DNA of 64,000 nucleotides, taken from the NCBI RefSeq assembly GCF_003315595.1, contig NZ_QNQU01000022.1, positions 1-64,000 on the forward strand. Reading direction: 5' to 3'. Made by a program: the position numbers and the translations under genes. This document shows positions 41,781 through 50,909 of this stretch, one piece after another. This DNA is from Pedobacter miscanthi. Its GTDB lineage: Bacteria; Bacteroidota; Bacteroidia; Sphingobacteriales; Sphingobacteriaceae. Each line of letters starts with the position of its first letter. The stretch's first letter is position 1. The notes below the pieces were generated by a model that searched no databases, had not been told where the DNA came from, and worked only from the letters and a program-made list of their open reading frames with translations.

Positions 41781-43283
41781 TTAGTTCGCTTCTGCTAATA
41801 ATTTTTTACCTTTTTCGATCGCATCTTCAATGCTACCAACTAAGTTAAATGCAGCTTCAGGATACTCATCAACTTCACCATCCATGATCATGTTAAATCC
41901 TTTGATGGTGTCTTTAATATCAACCAATACGCCTTTTAAGCCTGTAAATTGCTCAGCTACGTGGAAAGGTTGAGATAAGAAACGTTGAACACGACGTGCT
42001 CTTGATACTACTAATTTATCTTCTTCAGATAATTCGTCCATACCTAAGATCGCGATGATATCCTGTAATTCTTTATAACGTTGTAAAGTTTCTTTAACGC
42101 GTTGTGCAGTGTTGTAGTGCTCATCACCTAAAACGGCAGGAGAAAGGATACGTGAAGTAGAATCCAATGGATCTACCGCAGGGTAAATACCTAACTCGGC
42201 AATTTTACGCGAAAGTACTGTAGTAGCATCTAAGTGGGCAAAAGTTGTTGCCGGAGCCGGGTCAGTTAAATCATCCGCAGGTACATATACCGCTTGTACT
42301 GATGTAATTGAACCACGTTTTGTTGAAGTAATACGCTCCTGCATTAAACCCATCTCAGTTGCCAATGTTGGCTGGTAACCTACTGCAGATGGCATACGAC
42401 CTAATAGGGCCGATACCTCAGAACCTGCCTGAGTAAAACGGAAAATGTTATCAACGAAGAAAAGGATATCTTTTCCAGCGCCTTCGCCATCACCATCACG
42501 GAAATATTCGGCAACGGTTAATCCTGATAATGCTACACGTGCACGTGCACCAGGAGGCTCGTTCATCTGACCGAAAACTAATGTTGCTTTTGATTCTTTT
42601 AATTTTTCGGTATCAACAGCATTCAGATCCCATCCACCTTTTTCCATTGAGTGTAAGAATTCGTCGCCATAGTTGATTACACCTGACTCGATAAACTCAC
42701 GAAGTAAATCGTTACCTTCACGGGTACGCTCACCAACACCTGCGAATACTGATAAACCAGCATAAGCTTTAGCGATGTTGTTTACCAACTCCATAATTAA
42801 TACCGTTTTACCTACACCAGCACCACCGAACAAACCGATTTTACCACCTTTAGCATAAGGCTCTAATAAATCGATTACTTTGATACCTGTAAATAGCACC
42901 TCAGTTTCGGTAGATAAATCTTCAAACTTAGGAGGAGTTGCGTGGATAGGACGACCATCTGTTTTATCAACTGTGTTGATACCATCAATCGCTTCTCCAA
43001 CTACATTAAATAAACGACCTTTAATCTGGTCGCCAACTGGCATTTTAATCGCAGCGCCAGTATCAACTACTTTCATACCACGAACCAAACCATCTGTAGA
43101 GTCCATCGAAATTGCACGTACACGGTCTTCACCTAAGTGCTGTTGAACTTCTAAAACAATTTTCTGTCCATTTTCTTTCGTTATCTCTAACGCATCAAAA
43201 ATTTTAGGTAGATGGGCATCATCAGCAAAGCTAACGTCAACCACTGGGCCGATAATTTGTGCTATTTTTCCTAAGTTAGGCAT
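41781..43283 (-). CDS. atpD: ATP synthase F1 beta subunit
   Basis: Catalytic subunit of F1Fo ATP synthase, 500 residues from the ATG at 43283 (MPNLGKIAQIIGPVVDVSFA); a start ten codons earlier is not supported by the family. The P-loop is GGAGVGKTVLIMEL, the catalytic Glu is in GERTREGNDL, and DELSEEDKLVV is the DELSEED loop that contacts gamma/epsilon. Only atpC follows. The remaining atp genes are elsewhere, as is usual in this phylum. Confidence 0.97.
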   Translation of the reverse strand: MPNLGKIAQIIGPVVDVSFADDAHLPKIFDALEITKENGQKIVLEVQQHLGEDRVRAISMDSTDGLVRGMKVVDTGAAIKMPVGDQIKGRLFNVVGEAIDGINTVDKTDGRPIHATPPKFEDLSTETEVLFTGIKVIDLLEPYAKGGKIGLFGGAGVGKTVLIMELVNNIAKAYAGLSVFAGVGERTREGNDLLREFIESGVINYGDEFLHSMEKGGWDLNAVDTEKLKESKATLVFGQMNEPPGARARVALSGLTVAEYFRDGDGEGAGKDILFFVDNIFRFTQAGSEVSALLGRMPSAVGYQPTLATEMGLMQERITSTKRGSITSVQAVYVPADDLTDPAPATTFAHLDATTVLSRKIAELGIYPAVDPLDSTSRILSPAVLGDEHYNTAQRVKETLQRYKELQDIIAILGMDELSEEDKLVVSRARRVQRFLSQPFHVAEQFTGLKGVLVDIKDTIKGFNMIMDGEVDEYPEAAFNLVGSIEDAIEKGKKLLAEAN

Positions 43284-43486
43284 ATCTGTTGTGAGTAAAT
43301 TTATTACAGTCAATGAATTAAAGCTGTTTATAGGGGCTCCAATTCGGTTGGCAAAGTTAAGTTATTCTTACTGAATTTTAAATATATATTAGAAAATTTT
43401 TTAACATCCTAAATGTTGTTAACTTTTAAGGAAAAAACTGCTCGAAAAACTATTGTTTTTATAGCAATTCAATCGTTATAAAAACC

Positions 43487-44005
43487 TTAAAAAGTATATC
43501 CCAATCCAATTCCGATAGTCAACTGGGTTTCGTCTCCCGTTAAAAGGAGGGCGCCTGTTCTGTACATAAAACCGCCTGTAGGTTTTTGATGCCTGAAACC
43601 AGCCCTTAAAATTACCGGGGTGTTAACTGCTTTGTTATCGAAATTATATTGATATCCATTAATGGTAAGCAATTGTCCCGAAAAGCCATTCAATGGTTTT
43701 AATATGGTTAAACCAATACCGGCTTCAAAGAAATTCTGTGATGTTCTGCTTTTGCTTAAAAGTAGATTTATTTCCAGTGGAAAAATCAAAACATTTTCGA
43801 TGGTTGAAAAACCCGCTCTTGGTACAATTTTTACTTGGTTACTTAATTGGAATATCCTGTCGTAATTGATCGAATATACCCCGCCATTTCCAAGCAGCTC
43901 TGCGTAAATGCTGTTTTTTTTAATGGGCGGTTTGTTTAAGGTTGAATCCTGGGCAATGGCTTTAAAGCTAAATAGAAATAATAGAGCAGTTAAAATAGGT
44001 TTCAT
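43487..44005 (-). CDS. Small exported beta-barrel-like protein
   Basis: A 172-residue protein with a signal peptide cleaved after AIA (residue 18). The mature part is strand-rich with repeating glycine/aromatic spacing (GNGGVYSINYDRIF, NFFEAGIGLTILKP, GGFMYRTGALLLTG) and ends TIGIGLGYTF, a typical outer-membrane barrel C-terminus. Function is unknown. It is divergent from the RmlD-like gene, with about 95 bp between starts. Confidence 0.75.
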   Translation of the reverse strand: MKPILTALLFLFSFKAIAQDSTLNKPPIKKNSIYAELLGNGGVYSINYDRIFQLSNQVKIVPRAGFSTIENVLIFPLEINLLLSKSRTSQNFFEAGIGLTILKPLNGFSGQLLTINGYQYNFDNKAVNTPVILRAGFRHQKPTGGFMYRTGALLLTGDETQLTIGIGLGYTF

Positions 44006-44100
44006 CGTTATATTTGGTTCTTGAATTGATCAGTCTGAAAACTTCGTCACAAACCTATTACAATTAATCGTAAGTGGCAAATAACATTTTAATATAAGGG

Positions 44101-45003
44101 ATGAAAAAAATACTTGTTACGGGCAGTAATGGCCTTTTAGGACAGAAAATAACAGAAAAAGTACTGGCCGAAGGGCGGGTAAACTTGGTGGCCACATCAA
44201 AAGGGGGAAACCGTTATCCTGTTAAAGAAGGATATGTGTATGCCGAAATGGACATACTCGATCCCAGTCAGGTAAGCGAAGTTATCGAAAAATATCGTCC
44301 TGATGCAATTATCCATACGGCGGCAATGACCAACGTAGATACCTGCGAAGCAAATAAAGAACTTTGCCATCAATTAAATGTAAATGCTGTTAACACCCTG
44401 TTATCGGTATGCGAAGAAAAAAACATACAGTTGATCCATTTGAGCACCGATTTTGTTTTTGATGGGGCAGATGGGCCTTATAAAGAAGAAGATGCTGTTA
44501 ATCCGGTAAGTTATTATGGCGAATCGAAGGTGCTGGCAGAAGAGCTGATCAAAAACTCAAAAGCAAACTGGACCATTTTAAGAACGATACTGGTTTATGG
44601 AATTAGCAATGACATGAGCCGTAGCAATATTGTACTGTGGGCTAAAGGCGCATTGGAGAAAGCTTCGCCCATAAATGTAGTTAACGATCAGTGGCGTATG
44701 CCTACCCTGGCCGAAGACCTTGCTGAAGCATGTTTGTTAGCTGTTGAAAAAAATGCTAATGGAATTTATCACATATCAGGCAAAGATTACATGAGCATTG
44801 CAGATTTAGTACGGAAAGTTGCCGATTATTGGAAACTCGATCATTCATTTATAAACGAGGTCAGTTCGGCAAGTTTAAACCAGACAGCCAAGCGACCTGT
44901 AAAAACGGGATTTGTGCTGGATAAGGCAATTAAAGATTTAGGTTACAATCCGCATTCTTTTGGAGAAGGATTGGTAATTTTGGAACAACAGATGAAACGT
45001 TAG
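44101..45003 (+). CDS. RmlD-like NAD(P)-dependent sugar-nucleotide reductase
   Basis: A 300-residue extended short-chain dehydrogenase. The cofactor motif GSNGLLGQKI lies at 8-17, the catalytic Tyr/Lys pair is in YYGESKVLAE, and HLSTDFVFDGADGPYKEED is characteristic of the dTDP-4-dehydrorhamnose reductase subgroup. No other rhamnose genes are adjacent, so the exact sugar substrate is uncertain; some relatives are methionine adenosyltransferase regulators. It is followed by peroxiredoxin with a 90-bp gap. Confidence 0.88.
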   Translation: MKKILVTGSNGLLGQKITEKVLAEGRVNLVATSKGGNRYPVKEGYVYAEMDILDPSQVSEVIEKYRPDAIIHTAAMTNVDTCEANKELCHQLNVNAVNTLLSVCEEKNIQLIHLSTDFVFDGADGPYKEEDAVNPVSYYGESKVLAEELIKNSKANWTILRTILVYGISNDMSRSNIVLWAKGALEKASPINVVNDQWRMPTLAEDLAEACLLAVEKNANGIYHISGKDYMSIADLVRKVADYWKLDHSFINEVSSASLNQTAKRPVKTGFVLDKAIKDLGYNPHSFGEGLVILEQQMKR

Positions 45004-45095
45004 TCCTGAGTCGACAGTCTTAAGTCTGTAGTCTCAAAACAATTAAGCAATAAAAACATTTAACAATATATTTATTATTTACTAAAACATACACA

Positions 45096-45560
45096 ATGGC
45101 ATTACAAACAGGCGATACCGCCCCTGATTTTAAATTATACAGTTCTGAATTAACAGAAGTTTCCCTTTCCGGTTTCAAAGGCAAAAAAGTAATCATCCAC
45201 TTTTTCCCGATGGCTTTTACCGGAACATGTACGGAGCAGTTATGTAACATGCGTGATAATTTTAGTTATTACGAAGGCATAAATGCACAGGTTATCGGCA
45301 TCTCTGTAGATTCTCCGTTCTCATTAGGCAAATTTAAAGAAGTACAAAGTTATCAGTTCCCGTTATTATCTGATTTTAACAAAGAGGTATCTACAGCTTA
45401 TGGCGCATTTTACGACGAATTTGCTTTCGGATTGAGAGGCGTTTCTAAACGGGCAGCTTTTGTAGTCGATGAAGAAGGAAAAATTGCTTATGCCGAAGTT
45501 TTGGAAAACGCAAAGGATTTGCCTGATTTCAAAGCAATTAATGATGCATTAAGCAAATAA
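45096..45560 (+). CDS. Peroxiredoxin (AhpC/TSA family)
   Basis: A 154-residue cytoplasmic peroxidase that reduces peroxides. The peroxidatic Cys is residue 45 in FTGTCTEQLC. Cys50 follows at the five-residue spacing typical of the Prx Q/BCP or AhpE-like groups. GLRGVSKRAAFVVDEEGKI supplies the conserved Arg region. It is a single gene upstream of tRNA-Arg. Confidence 0.9.
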   Translation: MALQTGDTAPDFKLYSSELTEVSLSGFKGKKVIIHFFPMAFTGTCTEQLCNMRDNFSYYEGINAQVIGISVDSPFSLGKFKEVQSYQFPLLSDFNKEVSTAYGAFYDEFAFGLRGVSKRAAFVVDEEGKIAYAEVLENAKDLPDFKAINDALSK

Positions 45561-45605
45561 AGCATTATCTGCAAAGAATTATTTTAAGATTTTTTTAAAA
45601 TTTAA

Positions 45606-45636
45606 TTGGAAATTAAAATATCAAGTTATACCTTTG
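45606..45636 (+). promoter_or_regulatory. Promoter of tRNA-Arg
   Basis: TTG at 45606-45608 and TACCTTTG at 45629-45636 with 20 bp between fit the Bacteroidota consensus. The tRNA starts 23 bp further on. Confidence 0.75.
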
Positions 45637-45659
45637 CAGTCCGTTAACGATACGGAAAC

Positions 45660-45733
45660 GCATTTGTAGCTCAATTGGATAGAGCATCTCACTACGGATG
45701 AGAAGGTTTGGGGTTCGAATCCCTACAAGTGCA
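45660..45733 (+). tRNA. tRNA-Arg (anticodon ACG)
   Basis: A 74-nt cloverleaf. The acceptor GCATTTG pairs with CAAGTGC (one G-U), with discriminator A. The D stem is GCTC/GAGC, the anticodon stem TCTCA/TGAGA holds loop CTACGGA (ACG at 34-36), and the T arm has TTCGAAT. CCA is not encoded. It is followed directly by a terminator. Confidence 0.95.
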
Positions 45734-45736
45734 CTT

Positions 45737-45768
45737 AAAGGGAGAATTGTAAAATTCTCCCTTTTTTT
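45737..45768 (+). terminator. Terminator of tRNA-Arg
   Basis: AAAGGGAGAATT pairs with AATTCTCCCTTT around GTAA and is followed by seven T. Confidence 0.92.
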
Positions 45769-45871
45769 GTTTAAGTATGTTGTTTAAGTGTCTTACTATC
45801 AGTCGTTTGATAGTTCTTCTCCTCAATAGTTTTTGTTAGCTGGATATTATCTTTAAAGATATTTAGTAAGA

Positions 45872-46432
45872 CTAAAGCTGAATATTTCGCTCAAAATATA
45901 CAATGTTATTATCGTAAATGCCCTGATAAGGATTTCCGCATGGACGGAAGCCGTTGTTCAAAAGAAAACGCTGACTGCTGGGGGTAGCGGTAGTGGAAAA
46001 CAGGATACCTCCGTGATGGGTAATTTTTTGAAGCAACATCGTTTTTAAGGTACTACTAATTCCCTTTTGACGGAAAGAGGCAAGTGTATACGAATAACCA
46101 ATTTCGAGGAAAGGTTTATTAATTCCGATTCTAACACCTGCTTTTTTACGTACATCTTTCAAATAAGAAATGCCAGGCTTTTTTATCGCTGAAATGCCCA
46201 CCAGCTTTTTGTTCTGATAACAGAAGCCAAGTAGTTCGGCGCTGAGGATTTTTAATGGCAGATCAACCGGAGATACCTTATTTCCCTTACGGAGCAGCAG
46301 ATAAAAATAATGCAATTCGGTTATAGAGCAATCTGCAGGCCTTTTGATTTCAAAATAACAGTTATCTAAAAAATTGGAGCCAAAAAAGCACTCCTGGTAA
46401 GTTGCCAGGCCAGTTGATGTGTGCTGGTTCAT
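45872..46432 (-). CDS. GNAT-family N-acetyltransferase
   Basis: A 186-residue protein. The acetyl-CoA-binding region is visible in the second half: LEIGYSYTLASFRQKGISST (Q/RxxGxG/S-like loop RQKGIS) followed by a helix, and then a C-terminal FSTTATPSSQRFLLNNGFRP that is typical of GNAT strand 6/helix 4. The acceptor substrate is unknown. It may be cotranscribed with the 89-residue gene 42 bp upstream. Confidence 0.8.
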   Translation of the reverse strand: MNQHTSTGLATYQECFFGSNFLDNCYFEIKRPADCSITELHYFYLLLRKGNKVSPVDLPLKILSAELLGFCYQNKKLVGISAIKKPGISYLKDVRKKAGVRIGINKPFLEIGYSYTLASFRQKGISSTLKTMLLQKITHHGGILFSTTATPSSQRFLLNNGFRPCGNPYQGIYDNNIVYFERNIQL

Positions 46433-46474
46433 AGGATTCAGGGATTGATTTACTTAGTAACTAAGAGCGAGGTT

Positions 46475-46744
46475 TTATTTCTTTTTCCCCCTTAATGTAT
46501 TGCTAAGCGTTGCCGACAGGGATAACATGTTGCAAACCTTTTCGCTCCAGTCGATCAGCGCATCCTCCGGAGAAGTTCCTAGCCCTGAAATGTCATGCTC
46601 CTCCTCAAAAGAGAGTACAGCGTAATAACAATCACCGTCTTGGTAAATTGCGGGCTTAAACTGCATTACAAATGTTGGCAACCTGTACCGGTCATAATCA
46701 AAATCCACCAGTCTGCCCGGAATTGTTCTTACCTGCTGTTTCAT
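46475..46744 (-). CDS. Small hypothetical protein, HicB-like pattern
   Basis: An 89-residue soluble protein. CYYAVLSFEEEHDISGLGTS followed by PEDALIDWSEKV resembles the strand-loop-helix pattern of HicB-type proteins (degraded RNase-H-like fold), but no DNA-binding tail or HicA partner is seen. Upstream of the GNAT gene in the same direction. Function is not assignable. Confidence 0.65.
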   Translation of the reverse strand: MKQQVRTIPGRLVDFDYDRYRLPTFVMQFKPAIYQDGDCYYAVLSFEEEHDISGLGTSPEDALIDWSEKVCNMLSLSATLSNTLRGKKK

Positions 46745-46921
46745 AAGCTATTATTTTGATAAAATAACTGGTCTGCCAAACCTGGCAAACAAACGTATTC
46801 CTAAATTAACAGCTTTATGTTTCTTTAAAGTTAATGGTTTATTGTCTGTTTGTTAAGGAAAAGCTGGTCAATGTAACGAAGCAGATGAAACCAGCAGGAT
46901 GCTCTGCTTTAAAAGCTAATG

Positions 46922-47269
46922 TTATGCGTATTTTTTATTTCTGCCATTACAAAAGTACTGTGTACTTCCTATACTTTCTACCGAACCCAGTTTATTAAAA
47001 ACAAAATCCTGGTAATGTTTCATGTCTTTTGCATATACTTTCAGGATGAAGTCGTAATCTCCCGAAATATGATAACATTCAACAACTTCATCAATATTAA
47101 GGATATCTTCTACAAAGCGGTGACCAATTTTTTTGTCGTGCTGTTTGAGTTTAATGTTGCAAAAAAAACTGTTCTCCAGTTAAAAATTGCCAATCCCTCT
47201 TCCGATTTTTTTCTTCAAACCGTATTAAATGATAAACGCTTTGAACCTTTTAAAATCTGCTACAACTTT
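46922..47269 (-). pseudogene. Remnant of an Lrp/AsnC-family regulator
   Basis: On the - strand, codons ending at the TAA at 46922 translate as an Lrp C-terminal ligand-binding domain: CNIKLKQHDKKIGHRFVEDI, then LNIDEVVECYHISGDYDFIL and KVYAKDMKHYQDFVF. In-frame stops upstream (TAA at 47180-47182 and another near 47,230) break it. Weak similarity to the linker (KRFKAF...KKKIGRGIG) continues to about 47,270, and the helix-turn-helix is missing. It is a decayed regulator, not an intact gene. The + strand ORF opposite is a shadow. Confidence 0.75.
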
Positions 47270-47429
47270 TGAAGTTTCAGACAAGAATAATAATCAGCCA
47301 CAGAATATAACATTGCGGTCTTCAGGTAAATCTTTAGATAGTGGAGACTTTAGAGGAAATTTTTCTCTTTCAAATGATGATGATGATGATGAATCGGGCT
47401 TCTGTTGCCCTTGTTGTTTACCTCGCTGA
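47229..47429 (+). CDS. Small ORF with acidic linker and CCPCC tail
   Basis: A 66-codon ORF. The N-terminus is MINALNLLKSATTFEVSDKN, the middle is Ser/Asn-rich, then DDDDDES, and it ends GFCCPCCLPR. A hydrophobic-leader, acidic-spacer, cysteine-rich-core layout is what ribosomally made peptide precursors look like. No modification enzyme or exporter is near, and the ribosome-binding site is not clear. It overlaps the far edge of the Lrp remnant on the other strand. It could also be a chance ORF. Confidence 0.4.
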   Translation: MINALNLLKSATTFEVSDKNNNQPQNITLRSSGKSLDSGDFRGNFSLSNDDDDDESGFCCPCCLPR

Positions 47430-47801
47430 TTAAAATTTACTGGATCATCACAAACTAATTGCATAAACATGATTCATTAGCCTTTAATATCGATGAATTT
47501 TCAGCGGGCTGGCGACTCAAAACATGGCAACTTGTTTGGCGCAGTAATCTTTTATTTTACGAATATTCTGAAAAATATAAATATTGCACAAGATTCTTTG
47601 CAGAATAAGATAAATGTCATCAAAATACCGCTTTTTTAAATAAATTCTCAATTATAAATGGCTTCTAAATTAATAATTATATATTTGCAGCCTTGAAAGT
47701 AAACAATGTCTAATCCTATTAATCAGTGATTTGAATATTACTTTTAACAGAGCCATAGGAATAAGGCTTTTTTAATTTTGAAGACAACCTAAACGACTTG
47801 A
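47430..47801. other. Spacer upstream of adk
   Basis: No convincing gene. A 48-codon open frame at about 47,492-47,638 (+) was seen without supporting features. TATATTTG at 47,680-47,687 fits the -7 consensus and is the likely adk promoter. Confidence 0.5.
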
Positions 47802-48377
47802 ATGCTTAATTTAGTTCTCTTTGGCCCTCCAGGGGCGGGTAAAGGCACCCAATCTGAAAAACTGATTTCAAAATATCAGTTGGTACACGTTTCAACAGGC
47901 GATCTTTTTAGAGCACACGTTAAAGGAGAAACCGAATTAGGAAAAAAAGTTAGTCAATTGTTAGCTGATGGAGAATTGGTACCTGATGCGATTACAATTG
48001 CAATGCTTGAAGAAGAGGTGGATAAAAATCCTGATGCAAAAGGATTTGTGTTTGATGGATTTCCGCGTACCGTTCCGCAAGCAATTGAGCTTGATTTGTT
48101 TCTAGAGCGTAAAGGCAGTAAAATTGCTGGTGTAATTGCTTTAGATGTAGATCAGGATGAATTAACCAAACGTATTGCTGAGCGCCATAAAATTAGTGGC
48201 CGTCCGGATGACGACGCTGAAAAATTGAAAAAACGTATTTCGGAATACTTTGACAAAACCATCCATGTATTGCCTTATTATGAGGAGCAGGGTAAATTAA
48301 ACAAGGTAAACGGAATTGGTGAAATTGAAACCGTATATAACGATCTTTGTGCGGTAATCGATCAGTATCACTATTAG
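47802..48377 (+). CDS. adk: Adenylate kinase
   Basis: A 191-residue nucleotide kinase (ATP + AMP to 2 ADP). The P-loop GPPGAGKGTQ lies at 8-17, the AMP site is STGDLFRAHV and FVFDGFPRT, and the lid arginines are in RHKISGRPDDDAE. The short lid form without zinc cysteines agrees with the length. A typical start ATG. It precedes obg by about 225 bp. Confidence 0.96.
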   Translation: MLNLVLFGPPGAGKGTQSEKLISKYQLVHVSTGDLFRAHVKGETELGKKVSQLLADGELVPDAITIAMLEEEVDKNPDAKGFVFDGFPRTVPQAIELDLFLERKGSKIAGVIALDVDQDELTKRIAERHKISGRPDDDAEKLKKRISEYFDKTIHVLPYYEEQGKLNKVNGIGEIETVYNDLCAVIDQYHY

Positions 48378-48603
48378 TATCGAGCCGGACTAGTATCTTG
48401 GTATCAAGTAGAAAGTATCAAGTAGAAAAAGTCAGCTAGAAAGCATTTAGAAAAATAAAGAAGGTTGTATTAATTTATGGCCTGATATTTCAAAAAAACA
48501 TACAAAGAGTTATAATGTTAAAACGTTATAACTCTTTAATTTTAACGAAAGTGTTACCGCAACATTTCAACGTTAAAGCATTAAACATTTCAATAATAAT
48601 AAT

Positions 48604-49599
48604 ATGTCGCAGGGTTCAAATTTCGTAGATTATGTAAAAATCTGTTGCCGTTCTGGTAAGGGTGGAGCAGGTTCGGCACATTTGCATCGTGATATTTTAA
48701 CATCAATGGGTGGACCTGATGGTGGTGACGGCGGTCGCGGTGGCCACATTATCGTTAAAGGAAGTATCCATATCTGGACATTATTACACCTTAAATACCG
48801 CAAGCACATTATTGCAGAGGATGGTGGCGCAGGTGGCAGTTCGCATAAATTTGGTAAACAGGGTAAGGATGAAATTCTGGAAGTTCCTCTGGGCACCATT
48901 GCCAAAGATGCCGAAACAGGAGAAGTTCTTTTCGAAATTACCAAAGATGGCGAAACCAAAATTTTAACAGCCGGTGGCCGTGGTGGTTTAGGTAACGCAC
49001 ACTTTAAAAACGCGGTACAGCAAACGCCACGTTATGCACAGCCTGGCGAACAGGGACAGGAAGTTTGGAATATTTTAGAATTAAAAGTGCTGGCCGATGT
49101 TGGTTTGGTTGGTTTCCCAAATGCGGGTAAATCTACTTTGCTGTCGGTCGTATCTGCAGCTAAACCAGAAATTGCTGATTATCCGTTTACCACTATCGTT
49201 CCCAACCTGGGCATTGTAAGCTACCGCGGAGGCAAATCCTTTGTAATGGCAGATATTCCGGGGATTATCGAAGGGGCATCGAAAGGTAAAGGTTTAGGTT
49301 ACCGTTTCCTTCGCCACATCGAACGTAATTCGGTACTGTTATTAATGGTTCCGGCCGATACCAGCAGAAGTATTAAGGAAGAATACGAAATCCTTAAAAG
49401 CGAACTCGAATCGTATAATCCCGAGTTGATGCAGAAACCACATGTTTTAGCCATTACCAAATCGGATATGCTCGATGATGAACTGATGGAGGAAATGAAA
49501 CAGGATCTTCCAAAAATCCCATCGATATTTATCTCATCAGTAGCAGAAAAGAATATTCTGGAACTGAAAGATATGCTTTGGAAAGCAATTGAAGGATAA
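48604..49599 (+). CDS. obgE: Obg GTPase
   Basis: A 331-residue ribosome-associated GTPase needed for large-subunit maturation and stress responses. The glycine-rich Obg fold occupies residues 1 to about 160 (GGKGGAG-type repeats). The G1 motif is GFPNAGKSTLL, G3 is DIPGIIEGA, and TKSD gives G4. It lacks the optional C-terminal OCT domain. The + strand sits next to adk, which is a common pairing. Confidence 0.96.
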   Translation: MSQGSNFVDYVKICCRSGKGGAGSAHLHRDILTSMGGPDGGDGGRGGHIIVKGSIHIWTLLHLKYRKHIIAEDGGAGGSSHKFGKQGKDEILEVPLGTIAKDAETGEVLFEITKDGETKILTAGGRGGLGNAHFKNAVQQTPRYAQPGEQGQEVWNILELKVLADVGLVGFPNAGKSTLLSVVSAAKPEIADYPFTTIVPNLGIVSYRGGKSFVMADIPGIIEGASKGKGLGYRFLRHIERNSVLLLMVPADTSRSIKEEYEILKSELESYNPELMQKPHVLAITKSDMLDDELMEEMKQDLPKIPSIFISSVAEKNILELKDMLWKAIEG

Positions 49600-49753
49600 T
49601 TTTTTTGGGTTACGGTGAAATGCTCAATTGCTTGATTGTTAAATTGTTAGCTGTAAACTGCCTATTGAAAACTGTTATTAATGTTTAATTGTATAAATCC
49701 GTTTACTATACAATTAACCGATTCAAACAGTTAACCGATCAACCTAAAAACAG

Positions 49754-50500
49754 TTAACCTCTGTAACGGTCAACAATTAAACCGATCCATTCTTTAAATA
49801 ATAGTTCCCATACACCCAATGCAGAAGCGCTGGGGATTATGAAGTCATTTAGGTCAAATTCAGTACTGCCGCGGAAATCAGTGGGATAATATTCGATTTT
49901 GCGTGTGGCCTGTTTATCAAAAACCAGTTTCGCCCTCGGGATATGCCAGGCACTGGTAATCACCAGAACTTTAGCCTTTGGATTCTTTTGATCAATCAGT
50001 GCCAAACTATATCTGGCATTTTCGATGGTGTTTCTGCTTTGGTTTTCAATCAGTATTGCCGAATCCGGAATGCCTGTTAACTTTAAATATTTTACAGCTA
50101 AATCGGCTTCTTTAATTTCTTTGTTGATGAGGTTGGCACTTCCGCTGCTCAGCAGGATCTGTTTAATCTGTCCTTTTCTATAAAGTGAAATGGTTTGAAA
50201 TAAACGATCGCTTGCCCCGGTAAAAGCAATTTCATTATTGCGTTTATTTAAACCCGAAAAACCGCCAAGTACAATGCCAACATCGTATTGCTGTGTTTTA
50301 GGATAGCCTGCTTCATAAGTGTTTAATATTTTACCGGCAATAAAATCATTCGAAAAGAAGAAAAAAACAATTAGACTTAATAGTAAATATTGTTTCTTCC
50401 TTTTTGGGCGTTTGGCTGCCAGGGCTAAAATTAAAAGCACACCAATCCATACAATGGGCTTGATCAGGAACAATAAAATTTTGGAGAGGATAAAAAACAT
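49754..50500 (-). CDS. YdcF/ElyC-family (DUF218) membrane protein
   Basis: A 248-residue inner-membrane protein. Two N-terminal helices (about 4-26 and 37-54) precede a DUF218 domain: YDVGIVLGGFSGLN, ASDRLFQTISLYRKGQIKQILLSSG and SRNTIENARYSL, ending with VLVITSAWHIPRAKLVF. E. coli ElyC and SanA of this type affect envelope integrity. The molecular activity is unknown. Divergent from neighbours and flanked downstream by obg. Confidence 0.88.
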   Translation of the reverse strand: MFFILSKILLFLIKPIVWIGVLLILALAAKRPKRKKQYLLLSLIVFFFFSNDFIAGKILNTYEAGYPKTQQYDVGIVLGGFSGLNKRNNEIAFTGASDRLFQTISLYRKGQIKQILLSSGSANLINKEIKEADLAVKYLKLTGIPDSAILIENQSRNTIENARYSLALIDQKNPKAKVLVITSAWHIPRAKLVFDKQATRKIEYYPTDFRGSTEFDLNDFIIPSASALGVWELLFKEWIGLIVDRYRG

Positions 50501-50909
50501 GTAAAATTATTATCCTGTAAAGCTAAGAAATTACCCAGGCAAACCCGTCATTCGGGTGGACTGTAACGAAGTGGAGAATCTATTTAGATAATCTCTCCAC
50601 TCCGCAATGCTTTAAGTCGAGATGACGGCCGTTTTGTGTTTGATGGTCAACTTATTAGGCTATATAATAAACTAAGGTGACATCGTATGGCTGAGGTGCT
50701 CATAAAAAAAGAATATGCTGTTTTAATTTACCACCTAAGCCCCTTGAGAACATTTAAGCTAAATGGTAAATGTGCTAAGTACAAGGCTTTCACCATATAA
50801 GAAATATAAGAACACATAATCTTATATGGCCCTTAAATGTCTCATATGGTGAAAAAATAGTATTGATGATAAAGTAAATCTAAAGATATCCTTTCTGTTT
50901 CGGAGGGCA
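50501..50909. other. Spacer with repeats
   Basis: No gene. Positions 50,546-50,629 hold an inverted copy pair of the gtcat..gtggag / ctccac..gatgac repeat. Positions 50,786-50,855 contain ttcaccatataag...cttatatgg and catatggtgaa, forming an imperfect inverted repeat. Confidence 0.55.

Noticed and set aside
46919..47272. 117-codon + strand ORF
   Set aside because: It is the complement of an Lrp/AsnC C-terminal domain readable on the - strand; the + strand translation shows no protein character.
47492..47638. 48-codon ORF upstream of adk
   Set aside because: No ribosome-binding site, motif or codon support; probably chance.
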